DNA of 64,000 nt from JBBDMU01 sp040905685. GTDB lineage: Bacteria > Bacteroidota > Rhodothermia > Balneolales > Natronogracilivirgulaceae. The notes beneath the pieces are model-generated. The model was not told the DNA's origin. It saw nothing but the letters and a program-made list of their open reading frames with translations, and ran no database searches. Of this stretch, positions 44,470 to 53,753 are shown piece by piece (within the stretch, counting starts at the first letter, position 1; every line of letters starts with the position of its first letter). The stretch spans positions 62,001 through 126,000 of the forward strand of contig JBBDRB010000040.1 of the NCBI GenBank assembly GCA_040905685.1, written 5' to 3'. The translations under genes were made by a program, and so were the position numbers.

Positions 44470-45345
44470 TTAGACAACCTTACCTGATAAAAATCCTCTG
44501 ATAAATCGTCTCTTATTTCCATAGTCTGTTAAGGCTTCGGCCGTCCAAATATCTGCATCAAACAAGGATAACAGGGTTTCGCAATGATGCTCATTGGTTT
44601 CCAGATACAGGCGGCCGCCGGGCCGGAGTAGCTGCCGGGCCATATCCCCCAGAGCGGTATAGGTTGCTTTGATATCCCCGGTGAACAGGGCGGGTTCAGG
44701 CTCATACCGTTTTACCTGTTCATCGAGGGCTTCGCGTTCCGATTCCGTTATATAGGGGGGATTTGAAACCACAATATCATAGCCATTTTTCAAACCGGTA
44801 TCCTGCCAGCCATATAGGTCACCCTGAGCAAATGCAATCTCTGTTTTATTCAGTTCAGCGTTGGTTTTCGCCACGTTCAACGCTTCCCGGCTGATCTCAA
44901 GGGCGCTCACCGCCCATCCCGGCCGTTCCTTTTTAATGGCGATGGCTATGCATCCGCTTCCCGTCCCTACATCCAGTATGCGCAGCGGCCCCTCCTGTTT
45001 ATTCTCCGACAAGAGGATTTCCACAAGCTGCTCGGTTTCAGGCCGGGGGATCAGGGTATCCGGGGTTACTTTGATTACGGCGTTGAAGAATTCGGTTGAC
45101 CCGGTTATATACTGAAGGGGTTCATGTTTTGCCCGCCTGAGTATAAGTGGCTTGACGGCTGCGAGTTCTTTCCTGCTGAGGGGACGATCAAACTGCATAT
45201 ACAGATCAAGCCGCTTAATGCCAAGCACCTCAGCCAGCAACCATTCAATGCTTAGGCGGGGAGAGATAATATTCCGTTCCCGGAAATATTCCGTACCCCA
45301 ATTCAACATGCTGACTACATTCCAGTTTTCGGTAGTCTGAGTCAT
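44470..45345 (-). CDS. prmC: Release factor glutamine methyltransferase PrmC
   Basis: Methylates the GGQ glutamine of RF1 and RF2. The SAM-binding motif is ILDVGTGSGCIAIAIKKERP and the catalytic motif NPPY is in DIVVSNPPYITESE. The N-terminal RF-binding domain is present, giving 291 residues, typical for the family. It is the last gene of the minus-strand pair with the unknown 129-residue protein (12 bp upstream). The other RF-related gene in the window is prfC. Confidence 0.95.
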   Translation of the reverse strand: MTQTTENWNVVSMLNWGTEYFRERNIISPRLSIEWLLAEVLGIKRLDLYMQFDRPLSRKELAAVKPLILRRAKHEPLQYITGSTEFFNAVIKVTPDTLIPRPETEQLVEILLSENKQEGPLRILDVGTGSGCIAIAIKKERPGWAVSALEISREALNVAKTNAELNKTEIAFAQGDLYGWQDTGLKNGYDIVVSNPPYITESEREALDEQVKRYEPEPALFTGDIKATYTALGDMARQLLRPGGRLYLETNEHHCETLLSLFDADIWTAEALTDYGNKRRFIRGFLSGKVV

Positions 45346-45357
45346 GGATGAAACCGG

Positions 45358-45747
45358 TCAGGAGGCCGGTTCTTTATAGGTTTCAGCCTGGTTTTCCTGG
45401 ATGGTCAAACCGAACCTGCGGGTAAAATCCAGAATAAAGTCGATGACCTTGGATTCGATGGAAGCCGATTCATCCGTGTATCCGCCGCTAAACCCTGTTT
45501 TGCCACCGGTGGACAGCAGAACGACTTTGGTCGATTTTTTTGAAAATTCCAGTATGCACGTTAGGCATATATTGGTATTCAACAATATATGGTGCTCTTC
45601 ATAGACGCCCACAAAAACTTCATCATGACTTTCTGATGACTTGTAACTGTACAGGAATTTTGGTTTTGTTTCATCATTGAGCATGGCACCCAATTTTTGC
45701 AGGGTATCGGATGGACCGAATATTGTATAGGTTTTGGTAGTACTCAT
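45358..45747 (-). CDS. Unrecognised 129-residue protein
   Basis: A soluble alpha/beta protein I cannot name. It has a small cluster of cysteines (NTNICLTCILEF), and a glycine-rich stretch, STGGKTGFSGGYTDE. It is 12 bp upstream of prmC on the same strand and could share its transcript. The upstream gap holds a pair of overlapping hairpins (45766-45791). Confidence 0.6.
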   Translation of the reverse strand: MSTTKTYTIFGPSDTLQKLGAMLNDETKPKFLYSYKSSESHDEVFVGVYEEHHILLNTNICLTCILEFSKKSTKVVLLSTGGKTGFSGGYTDESASIESKVIDFILDFTRRFGLTIQENQAETYKEPAS

Positions 45748-45765
45748 ACCTTTAAGTTATATTAG

Positions 45766-45791
45766 GCGTTAGGAACGCTAACGCAAGCGTT
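45766..45791. repeat. Overlapping inverted repeats (alternative hairpins)
   Basis: The sequence has GCGTTAG, a GAACG loop and CTAACGC, a 7-bp hairpin, and then AACGC and GCGTT form a second stem that shares the middle arm. The two hairpins are mutually exclusive. It lies 19 bp from the start of the unknown protein's gene (minus strand) and 126 bp ahead of the outer-membrane gene on the plus strand. It could be a leader structure or a protein-binding site. Confidence 0.4.
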
Positions 45792-45916
45792 GCAAAAAAT
45801 GGATGTGAAAAGATTTCATTACCATTTTTTTTTGAATAGAATATAAGGCAATCACGTTAATAGACAATAAATTTTTAAATTCTTAATAAAAGTTTATTTA
45901 AAAAGGGAGTAATAAG

Positions 45917-46669
45917 ATGAATATCAGGATACCTTTCAGTCAAATAATCGGGCTTCTACTGCTCATCATGCTGGTCGGCGTTCAGCAGGCCCACACTCAG
46001 GAACGTTTTGAACCGGAAGTTATTCCTGCTGATACTCCCCGGACCTTTGCGGACGTTGATTACCGAAATGGCATTGCTTTTGCCATTCAGCTTCACAATT
46101 TTGGCGCCGGTCTGGGCGGGCAGTACCGCCGGGTACTGGGACCGTTAACCGAAGGCATATTCGAATTTCATCTTACCTCTTTAAAGGATGAGACGGAACA
46201 GAGCTTCAATTTCTTTGGGCAGCAGATTATTCCGAACAAATACAGTCGGGTCCTTACCGCTCCGGCGATGTTCGGCCTCAAGCACAGAATATTTTCAGAA
46301 TATCTCGCCGATAACTTCAGAGTATTTGTACAGGGGGTGGCCGGTCCTGCATTTACGTTTGTCTACCCTTATTATAATGATCCCCAGAACCTGGGGTATC
46401 GGACCAACCAGTTCCCCAATGATATCTTCCAGGGGTGGGGTGACGGGGAAATAACCTGGGGCACGGCCGGACACGCCTCCCTGGGCATTGACTTCGGGAA
46501 CAACTTCAGCCGGATTCAATCCGTGAAGTTCGGATACTATTTTTTTTACTATCCACAGGGCATTCAGGTCATGGAGCCCGTATCCCCTGTACCTAACCAG
46601 TCCGGTGCGGATCCGATACATTTATTTGGTTCACCAAAAATATCACTGGTCTTCGGCGGCATGTGGTAA
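45917..46669 (+). CDS. Probable outer-membrane beta-barrel protein
   Basis: A 250-residue exported protein. The signal peptide is residues 1-28 (IIGLLLLIMLVGVQQAHTQ), and the rest alternates hydrophobic and polar residues in short strands rich in Phe, Tyr and Gly, ending in W, as outer-membrane barrels do. GGGAG precedes the ATG by 8 nt. I recognise no family. It stands alone between an unknown gene and eno. Other barrel-rich stretches include FGLKHRIF and FGYYFFYYP. Confidence 0.6.
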   Translation: MNIRIPFSQIIGLLLLIMLVGVQQAHTQERFEPEVIPADTPRTFADVDYRNGIAFAIQLHNFGAGLGGQYRRVLGPLTEGIFEFHLTSLKDETEQSFNFFGQQIIPNKYSRVLTAPAMFGLKHRIFSEYLADNFRVFVQGVAGPAFTFVYPYYNDPQNLGYRTNQFPNDIFQGWGDGEITWGTAGHASLGIDFGNNFSRIQSVKFGYYFFYYPQGIQVMEPVSPVPNQSGADPIHLFGSPKISLVFGGMW

Positions 46670-46758
46670 CCTTTTGCCTTGTATATTCCCTACTCCCTTA
46701 TTTCAATTTTCCTTACCTTATCCGTAATAACTAAGGATATTCACTCTACGAAAAAAAC

Positions 46759-48045
46759 ATGTCATTTATAGAAGATATTAACGCAAGGCAAATACTGGAT
46801 TCACGGGGAAACCCGACCATTGAGGTCGATGTAATTTTAGAGGATGGAGTAATGGGAAGGGCCGCCGTTCCATCGGGCGCTTCCACCGGCGAACACGAAG
46901 CCGTTGAGCTGAGAGACGGTGATGAAGGTATCTATATGGGCAAGGGCGTAACCAAAGCCGTTGAAAATGTAAATGATATAATTGCATCGCATATAGTGGG
47001 AAATGAAATATTCAACCAGGTCGGCATTGATAATATGCTGATTGATCTGGACGGGACACCTAATAAAGCAAAACTGGGTGCCAATGCTATACTGGGTGTA
47101 TCTATGGCGGTTGCCGATGCCGCTTGCAATGCTTTGAACATGCCGCTATGGCGGTATCTCGGTGGTGTCAATGCCAAGTTACTGCCCCTGCCGATGATGA
47201 ACATCATCAACGGCGGGTCTCATGCCGATAATAATGTTGATCCACAGGAATTCATGGTCATGCCGGCCGGTGCCGAATCTTTTTCCGAAGCACTGAGAAT
47301 GGGCGCTGAAATTTTTCATAATCTCAAAAAAGTGTTGAAAGATCAGGGTTACAATACCTCGGTTGGCGATGAAGGCGGTTTTGCCCCCGATCTGAAAAGC
47401 AATGAAGAAGCCGTTGAAGTGATCCTGCGCGCCATTGAACAAGCCGGCTATACGCCCGGCGAAGACGTTCTGATCGCCCTCGATCCGGCCGCTTCCGAAT
47501 TCTATAACGCTGAAACCGGGCTCTATGAATTTAAATGGAGCGACGGGTCTAAACGCAACAGCGATGAAATGGTTGAATACTGGCAAAAATGGATAGAAAA
47601 ATATCCGATCATCTCTATTGAAGACGGCATGCAGGAAGATGACTGGGATGGGTGGAAGACCCTTACCGATGCCATCGGCAGCAAAGTCCAGCTTGTCGGC
47701 GATGACCTGTTCGTGACCAACACGGAGCGTCTTGCCGACGGCATTGAAAAAGGAGTGGGTAATTCCATTCTGGTCAAGGTAAATCAGATCGGTACGATCA
47801 CCGAAACGTTGGATGCCATTGAAATGGCCCATAAAAATTCATATACCACGGTTATTTCTCACCGTTCAGGGGAAACCGAAGATACCACTATCGCCGACCT
47901 GGCCGTGGCGACCAATGCCGGCCAGATCAAAACCGGGTCCCTCAGCCGGACGGATCGTCTGGCCAAATACAATCAACTGCTTCGGATCGAAGAGCAGTTG
48001 GATGATAATGCTGTTTTTCTGGGCCGGGACGTATTTGGATTCTAG
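46759..48045 (+). CDS. eno: Enolase
   Basis: Interconverts 2-phosphoglycerate and phosphoenolpyruvate in glycolysis. The 428-residue protein has GDEGGFAPDL, the magnesium ligands in ALDPAAS, SIEDGM and GDDLFVTN, and the lysine and signature SHRSGETEDTTIADLAV near the C-terminus. All catalytic blocks are intact. A clear terminator follows. Confidence 0.98.
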   Translation: MSFIEDINARQILDSRGNPTIEVDVILEDGVMGRAAVPSGASTGEHEAVELRDGDEGIYMGKGVTKAVENVNDIIASHIVGNEIFNQVGIDNMLIDLDGTPNKAKLGANAILGVSMAVADAACNALNMPLWRYLGGVNAKLLPLPMMNIINGGSHADNNVDPQEFMVMPAGAESFSEALRMGAEIFHNLKKVLKDQGYNTSVGDEGGFAPDLKSNEEAVEVILRAIEQAGYTPGEDVLIALDPAASEFYNAETGLYEFKWSDGSKRNSDEMVEYWQKWIEKYPIISIEDGMQEDDWDGWKTLTDAIGSKVQLVGDDLFVTNTERLADGIEKGVGNSILVKVNQIGTITETLDAIEMAHKNSYTTVISHRSGETEDTTIADLAVATNAGQIKTGSLSRTDRLAKYNQLLRIEEQLDDNAVFLGRDVFGF

Positions 48046-48086
48046 CAGGAAAAAGTGGCGGGCAATGAGCAGGCCGTCGAACATTC

Positions 48087-48125
48087 AAAGGGATAAGGGC
48101 TGTAGGGCTTTTATCCTTTTTTTTA
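48087..48125 (+). terminator. Rho-independent terminator after eno
   Basis: AAAGGGATAA, a 13-nt loop and TTATCCTTT form a near-perfect stem of about 9 bp, followed by TTTTTT. It is 42 bp after the eno stop codon and ahead of the RRM gene. Confidence 0.8.
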
Positions 48126-48266
48126 TCAATAAAACCTACTTGATTTTTGATGTAACTTATTATATTTATGCAGATGAAAGCCTAACTTAATCATGAAATA
48201 CGTGCATTGACAATCAGGCCCTCATCACGAATAGCGGGTGCTGTTTATTGAATCAGAGATCATATT

Positions 48267-48626
48267 ATGGATATTTACATTGGAAATTTAGCCTGGAAGA
48301 CGAAACGCAGCGAACTTCAGGAACTATTTGAAAATTTTGGCGAAGTAACCAAAGCATTTATTGTACGCGACCGGAAAACCAGAAGATCGAAGGGATTTGG
48401 TTTTGTAGAAATGGCCGAAAAAAAAGCGGCCATGGCCGCGATTGAAGCTCTGAACAACACAGAATTTTTGGATCGCACGATTATCGTCAATGAAGCCAAA
48501 CCAAAAACCGATCAGACCCAAAACGAAGAGAACGGATCGTCAACGGCCGGTGAACATTCCAAAGAGGGTGAAACTTTGGCTGAAGCCGATGAAAATGTTG
48601 ATGAATCCGAAAACAACAAGGTTTAA
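48267..48626 (+). CDS. RRM-domain RNA-binding protein
   Basis: A 119-residue protein with one RNA-recognition motif: RNP2 is DIYIGNLAW (residues 2-10) and RNP1 is RSKGFGFVEM (about 40-49). Bacterial RRM proteins of this size bind single-stranded RNA and are often cold-induced. The C-terminal tail (about residues 80-119) is acidic and rich in E, S and T, not the glycine-rich tail of cyanobacterial versions. It precedes recF by 31 bp. Confidence 0.88.
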   Translation: MDIYIGNLAWKTKRSELQELFENFGEVTKAFIVRDRKTRRSKGFGFVEMAEKKAAMAAIEALNNTEFLDRTIIVNEAKPKTDQTQNEENGSSTAGEHSKEGETLAEADENVDESENNKV

Positions 48627-48657
48627 CGTTGGCTGAATCAGTCATTGAAGTTGATTT

Positions 48658-49764
48658 GTGAAAATACTGCATCTGGAAGCACGGTCATTCCGCAACCACG
48701 CCGAGGCTATCTATGATTTTGGTCCGCATATTAACCTGATAGCCGGGCCGAACGGGGTTGGTAAAACCAATCTGATCGACGCTATCCATTATCTGTGCAT
48801 GAGCAAGAGCTTTGTTACCGGCTCTAATCTGTATGTGGTCAGGCAGGGACAGGCCGGCTTTTCCATCAAGGGCCGCTTCGAGGGCAGCATACGCAAATCG
48901 TTTGAAGTCGGTTGTACGTATGACCGGGGGGAAGGAAAAAAAATTACGGTAAATGAAAGTCCCCTCGAGCGTCTTTCGGATCTGATCGGCATGGTGCCGG
49001 TCGTGGTCCTTTCCCCTGATGACAAAAAGCTAACGTCCGAAGGACCGGCTGAGCGCCGCTCGTTCCTGGATTCGTTTATCGCCCAGTTGTCCAAATCCTA
49101 TTTGCGTGACCTGATCGATTACCGAAAAATAGTCAGGCAGAGAAACAGGCTGTTGAGCAGCTATGGCCTGAGTGCAGCCAATTTAACGGTTTTCCTGGAG
49201 CCATGGAATGTTCAGCTGGTGGAGGTGGGTTCACGGATCATTGCAAAGCGTTTTGAAGTGGCCAGGGAGTACAGCCGGTTTTTGGAGGAAGGATATCAGC
49301 AGATCGCCGGCATAAACCATCATCCTCATTTCCATTATAAAACGCTTTGTGAACCCTCTTCAAAACCGGAGGAGATCGAACCGGAATTTGAAAAAAAGCT
49401 ATCGGCCGTGCTGGACAAGGAGCGCGAGCGCGAGCAGACCCTGATCGGCCCGCACCGCGATGACCTGATTTTTTTTCTTGACGATTTCGAGATCAGAAAG
49501 TACGGATCACAGGGACAGCACCGCATGTTTGCCCTGGCCCTGAAACTGGCCCAGCTCCGATATTATTCGGATAAACTGGATGATTTGCCCCTATTTTTGC
49601 TGGATGATGTTTTCGGTGACCTCGATCCCCACAAAACTGAAGTTTTCCTGAGTATGCTGGTAGAACACGAGGGGCAGACGTTCATTACCGCAGCCAATGC
49701 GGAACCCCTGGTAAAATATATCCCGCTGGAGGCTGAGAATAACCGGCTGTTCGCCTTAACGTAA
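48658..49764 (+). CDS. recF: DNA replication and repair protein RecF
   Basis: An SMC-like ATPase that loads RecA at gaps. The 368-residue protein has the P-loop GPNGVGKTNLID at about residues 30-41, the signature YGSQGQHRMFALALKLAQ, and the Walker B PLFLLDDVFGDLD. The start is GTG. In many bacteria recF sits next to dnaA; here it is about 4.6 kb away, with eno and the RRM gene between. The end is 7 bp from convergent panD. Confidence 0.95.
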   Translation: MKILHLEARSFRNHAEAIYDFGPHINLIAGPNGVGKTNLIDAIHYLCMSKSFVTGSNLYVVRQGQAGFSIKGRFEGSIRKSFEVGCTYDRGEGKKITVNESPLERLSDLIGMVPVVVLSPDDKKLTSEGPAERRSFLDSFIAQLSKSYLRDLIDYRKIVRQRNRLLSSYGLSAANLTVFLEPWNVQLVEVGSRIIAKRFEVAREYSRFLEEGYQQIAGINHHPHFHYKTLCEPSSKPEEIEPEFEKKLSAVLDKEREREQTLIGPHRDDLIFFLDDFEIRKYGSQGQHRMFALALKLAQLRYYSDKLDDLPLFLLDDVFGDLDPHKTEVFLSMLVEHEGQTFITAANAEPLVKYIPLEAENNRLFALT

Positions 49765-49771
49765 GAAGGTC

Positions 49772-50161
49772 TTACACCTTAACGGTCCGGGCATATCCGG
49801 ACTCACTCAACACTTCGACGGGATCGTTATTTTTGTTGAGCAGGACAATACTGGGTTTGTGATCTTTGGCCTCTTCGGGGGTCATACGCGCATAGGAGAT
49901 AACGATGATCCGGTCACCGACCGACGTGAGCCGTGCAGCCGGTCCGTTCATGCAGACCACCCGGCTGGCCCGGGGTCCGGCTATGGTATAGGTTTCCAGA
50001 CGGGCGCCGTTGTTGATATTCACGACCTGGACTTTTTCATGGGGAAGAAGATTGGCGGCTTCGAGCAATTCCTCATCTATGGTAATGCTGCCTTCGTAAT
50101 AAAGGTCAGCTTCGGTAACCGTCAGTGGATGCAGCTTTGATTTAAAAATTTCGAGGGTCAT
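49772..50161 (-). CDS. panD: Aspartate 1-decarboxylase
   Basis: Makes beta-alanine for pantothenate. It is a pyruvoyl enzyme: the precursor is cut at Gly24-Ser25 in YYEGSITIDEELL, turning Ser25 into the pyruvoyl group. At 129 residues it is normal length, and the NGPAARLTSVGDRIIVISY block is present. It lies 22 bp downstream of panC, forming a pantothenate pair. Confidence 0.96.
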   Translation of the reverse strand: MTLEIFKSKLHPLTVTEADLYYEGSITIDEELLEAANLLPHEKVQVVNINNGARLETYTIAGPRASRVVCMNGPAARLTSVGDRIIVISYARMTPEEAKDHKPSIVLLNKNNDPVEVLSESGYARTVKV

Positions 50162-50183
50162 GATGATGTGTGAAAACTTTTGA

Positions 50184-51032
50184 TTATGTATAAATAATCA
50201 AATTATCGATTAAACGGGTCTGGCCTGCAAAAACGGCACCGGCCAGAATATAGTTTTTTCCTTTTTCAATTCTTGAAATCTGATGCAGGTGCGGAGGTTC
50301 AACACAGCTAATATAATCAATTTTTAAACCTTTTTGTTCCAGCTTCTTTTTCAGGGGAGCCGTGACCCGGTCCATATTGATTTCACCCGGTCTGATTAAT
50401 TCCTCAAGTTCTTTTAACGCCCGGTATAGCAGGGGCGCTGCGTTCCGTTCAGCCCCGCTCAGGTACTGATTGCGGCTGCTGATGGCCAGTCCGTCGGGCT
50501 CCCGCTGGGTGGGAGCCATCAGGATGTCAATATTCATGCGGAACCCGGTGACCATCTGGCGGATCAGGAGCAGCTGCTGGATATCCTTTTGCCCGAAGAC
50601 GGCCACATCGGGTTGAATGATATTGAAGAATTTATTGACAACCTGGAGCACCCCGTCAAAATGACCGGGTCGGGTTTTGCCGCAAAGCCGGCTTGAAAGT
50701 TCTCCGGCAGAAATGCGGATCTGTTCATCCCCATCATACAACTCTTCGACGGGGGGGTGAAATACGGCATGTACGCCGTGTTTTTTACAGATATCCAGGT
50801 CGCTTTCCAACGGCCGGGGATAGGTGGAGAAATCCTCATCAGGTCCAAACTGGGTGGGATTTACGAATATGGAGACGATAACCGCATCAGAGAGCTCCAT
50901 GGCCTTCCGGATGAGTGATATATGGCCTTCATGCAGCGCCCCCATCGTCGGCACATAACCAATCTTTAAACCGGTATTCCGCAATTCTCCCAGAGCGTTA
51001 CGAATAGCCGGGATAGTGTGCGTGGTTAACAT
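50184..51032 (-). CDS. panC: Pantothenate synthetase
   Basis: Joins pantoate to beta-alanine using ATP. Family blocks are VPTMGALHEGHISLIRKA (HIGH-like motif), IFVNPTQFGPDEDFSTYPR, VFGQKDIQQLLLI, and AISSRNQYLS (KMSKS-like). Length is 282 residues. Its ATG is at the base before the E2 stop codon, so the two genes touch without overlap. panB is not in the window. Confidence 0.96.
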   Translation of the reverse strand: MLTTHTIPAIRNALGELRNTGLKIGYVPTMGALHEGHISLIRKAMELSDAVIVSIFVNPTQFGPDEDFSTYPRPLESDLDICKKHGVHAVFHPPVEELYDGDEQIRISAGELSSRLCGKTRPGHFDGVLQVVNKFFNIIQPDVAVFGQKDIQQLLLIRQMVTGFRMNIDILMAPTQREPDGLAISSRNQYLSGAERNAAPLLYRALKELEELIRPGEINMDRVTAPLKKKLEQKGLKIDYISCVEPPHLHQISRIEKGKNYILAGAVFAGQTRLIDNLIIYT

Positions 51033-52439
51033 TTATAGCGATCGGTCCGTGTCGAATGTTTCCAGCAGCTGTTTGACCCGCTGGACGAAAGCGCCGCCCA
51101 GGGCACCGTCAATAATCCGGTGATCGTAGCTCATGCTTAAGTTTACCATGTGGCGTATGGCTATGACATCATTGCCATTAACTTCCATGACAACGGGGCG
51201 TTTTTGTATAACACCGGTACCGAAGATGGCCACTTGTGGCTGATTGATGATCGGTGTGCCCATAAGGTTGCCGACACTGCCGTAGTTGGTGAGCGTGAAG
51301 GTGCCGCCAACCAGGTCATCCGGAGAGAGTTTCTTGCTCCGGGCCTTCCCGGCCAGGTCATGGGTAGCCCGGGCTATGCCGCGCAGGTTCATCTCCCCCG
51401 CATTTTTTATCACGGGAACGACGAGTCCGCCGGTGCCTGATTCACCCAGGGCAACGGCAAGTCCGTAGTTAATATCCCGTTTAAGAATGATATTATCACC
51501 GTCAACAGAACTGTTCATCAACGGATATTCGCGCAAGGCCTGAATGGTGGCTTCGATGAAAAATGGTGTAAAGGTTAATTTGTAGCCATTTTCCTCGAAG
51601 AAGAGGTTCTTATGTTGGTCTCTGAACTTCACCAGTTCCGTCACATCCGCTTCACCGAAAGTGGTGACATGGGCAGAGGTATCTTTGGAACGGACCATGT
51701 GGTCGGCGATGACCTTGCGCATCCGGTCCATTTTAATAACCTGAATATTTTCCTGTGGCCAGTGCACGTTGATTTCTCCGGCGTGAATCCGGCCTTTATC
51801 CGGTTCTTTGTCCTCTGGTTTACCCCGCGGTGCCTCCGGAGCTTTTCCCGAGCTTTTTTGTTCCAGAAAATCCAGTACATCTTTCTTGGATACCCTTCCC
51901 TGGGCTCCTGAGCCCTTTATGGACTCGAGTTCTTTTTGGGAAATGCCCTCTTCCCTGGCTATGGACCGGACCAATGGTGAATAAAATCTTCCGTCGTCAC
52001 CCTGCCGCTGAGACCCGGATGGTCCATCCTCGCCGTCCGCCTCACTTTTACCGGTGGGGCCGGCCGGCTCCGGTTCCGGTTCGGGTGTTTCTGGACGTTG
52101 TTTTACGGCATCCTCCTGATCCTGCAGTTCCTGGCCTTCCTCCCTGTCAGGGGCGGCGGCTTTCTCTTTTCCGGACCCGGCACTTTGGGCAGCGTCGGAG
52201 TCGGTTTCAATTATGGCTATAGGCTCACCGACTTCAATCGTGTCACCCGCTTCGGCCAGAATTTCTACCAGCGTTCCGGCTTCCGAGGCGGGGACTTCCG
52301 AATCGACTTTATCGGTCGCGATCTCAAGAAGGGTTTCATCCATTTCTACCTTGTCACCGACTTTTTTAGCCCACTCAATGATGGTGCCCTCCATAATGGA
52401 TTCGCCCATTTTAGGCATAACAACTTCTACTCTGGCCAT
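51033..52439 (-). CDS. Dihydrolipoamide acyltransferase (E2) of a 2-oxoacid dehydrogenase
   Basis: A 468-residue E2 chain: one lipoyl domain with the lipoylated lysine in ATDKVDSEVPA (residue about 43), a low-complexity Pro/Glu-rich linker, an E3-binding domain (YSPLVRSIAREEGISQKELE), a second linker and the catalytic domain ending in MSYDHRIIDGALGGAF, where His and Asp are catalytic. A single lipoyl domain fits BCKDH or 2-oxoglutarate-type E2; which one is not determinable. E1 and E3 genes are not here. Confidence 0.9.
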   Translation of the reverse strand: MARVEVVMPKMGESIMEGTIIEWAKKVGDKVEMDETLLEIATDKVDSEVPASEAGTLVEILAEAGDTIEVGEPIAIIETDSDAAQSAGSGKEKAAAPDREEGQELQDQEDAVKQRPETPEPEPEPAGPTGKSEADGEDGPSGSQRQGDDGRFYSPLVRSIAREEGISQKELESIKGSGAQGRVSKKDVLDFLEQKSSGKAPEAPRGKPEDKEPDKGRIHAGEINVHWPQENIQVIKMDRMRKVIADHMVRSKDTSAHVTTFGEADVTELVKFRDQHKNLFFEENGYKLTFTPFFIEATIQALREYPLMNSSVDGDNIILKRDINYGLAVALGESGTGGLVVPVIKNAGEMNLRGIARATHDLAGKARSKKLSPDDLVGGTFTLTNYGSVGNLMGTPIINQPQVAIFGTGVIQKRPVVMEVNGNDVIAIRHMVNLSMSYDHRIIDGALGGAFVQRVKQLLETFDTDRSL

Positions 52440-52562
52440 CGGAATTATCCTGGTTTGTTTAATAATAATATGATCTGATGAAGATAAGCTAAAAATAAGC
52501 CTTTTTCAGTAGGATTATCCAAGAACTTCATCCTTTGCCTATTAATTTGTTTCCTATGATGC

Positions 52563-53690
52563 TCAGTGCCTTAGTTCTTCTTTGTATTGGGCAAACTGTA
52601 TGATGTCTTTACGTGAAACGATGCCTTTTATGCTGCCGTTTTCCGTGACCAGCAATCTCCCCGTCTGATTGTCTATCATTTCAGTGAGCAGCGTAAAAGC
52701 ATCGGCATCCGGGCGGATGGTCCGGATCGCATCGATCGGTGTCATGATTTCCTCTACCCGTGTACGATCCCATTCTTCCTTTTGGATTTTTTTAACCTGA
52801 TTGATCTCAATAAGGCCGACCAGCTTATGGTCATCTAACACGGGAAAGGATGAATGGATGTTCTTGAAGAAGTACTCATCTACCAGTTCGCTGAGCGTGA
52901 GGTCTGCTTTAACCGATACCGGGTCGGCCGACATAAGCCGGGAAACAGGCACATTGGACAGTCCTTCCCGGAACGCTACCATCTGATATCCCATTTTGGC
53001 GGATTGCAAGAGAAAAAAACCTATGAAAATCCAGAAAAAAGCGACAACGATGGCTCCGGAAAATAATCCCATTACTCCCAGGAACATCAGGATATAAGCA
53101 AACCCCTGGCCGATATTGCTCACGATGCGGGTGGACTTTCTAAGGTTGCCTGTATAGCTCCAGATCGCGGCCCGGGCCACCCGTCCCCCGTCCAGGGGAA
53201 AACCGGGGATCATATTGAAAAGGAGCAAAATGAGGTTAATATAGCCGACATACCAAATAACCCCATGCAACCCTTCATCCAGGATGGGTTCCAGGGTGGC
53301 GGCCAAAATTAGAAATACGGCGGCCAGAAAAGCACTTACGGCCGGACCGGCAATGGCAATTTCAAACTCGGTGCGGGGTTTATCGGGTTCCGATTGCATT
53401 TTGGCAATGCCGCCAAAGATGAAAAGCACGATCTCGGTTATCCCCACCCCCCGCTTTTGGGCCATCAGGGCATGGCCGAGTTCATGCAACAGGATAGAAG
53501 AAAAGAACAGAATGGCCGCCAGAAAACTGTAAAGCCATATGCTGGCCTGGGGTATGTCAGGGTATTGTTCCGGAAAAAAAGCCGTACCCAGCAGGGCGAT
53601 GACCAGAAAAAAAATGATAAACCAACTGTAATCCAGACTTATCCGGATGCCCCGGTATTTGAACAGTTGGATGCCTTCCCGGTTAAACAT
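52563..53690 (-). CDS. Site-2 protease (M50) with C-terminal CBS domains
   Basis: A 375-residue membrane metalloprotease. The zinc motif HELGHALMA is at residues 69-77, and the second motif is in MIPGFPLDGGRV at about 158-169. Five or six membrane helices precede a pair of CBS domains (about 240-370, with LTEMIDNQTGRLLVTENGSI), which bind adenine nucleotides and probably regulate the protease. This is the Rip3/SpoIVFB-like architecture, distinct from the M50 protein at 8.9 kb. Substrate unknown. Confidence 0.9.
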   Translation of the reverse strand: MFNREGIQLFKYRGIRISLDYSWFIIFFLVIALLGTAFFPEQYPDIPQASIWLYSFLAAILFFSSILLHELGHALMAQKRGVGITEIVLFIFGGIAKMQSEPDKPRTEFEIAIAGPAVSAFLAAVFLILAATLEPILDEGLHGVIWYVGYINLILLLFNMIPGFPLDGGRVARAAIWSYTGNLRKSTRIVSNIGQGFAYILMFLGVMGLFSGAIVVAFFWIFIGFFLLQSAKMGYQMVAFREGLSNVPVSRLMSADPVSVKADLTLSELVDEYFFKNIHSSFPVLDDHKLVGLIEINQVKKIQKEEWDRTRVEEIMTPIDAIRTIRPDADAFTLLTEMIDNQTGRLLVTENGSIKGIVSRKDIIQFAQYKEELRH

Positions 53691-53753
53691 AGAGCTTATG
53701 TTAAATAAATAGTTGCAATAGCATTACAACGTAGAGGGAATGACAAGGGTTCA

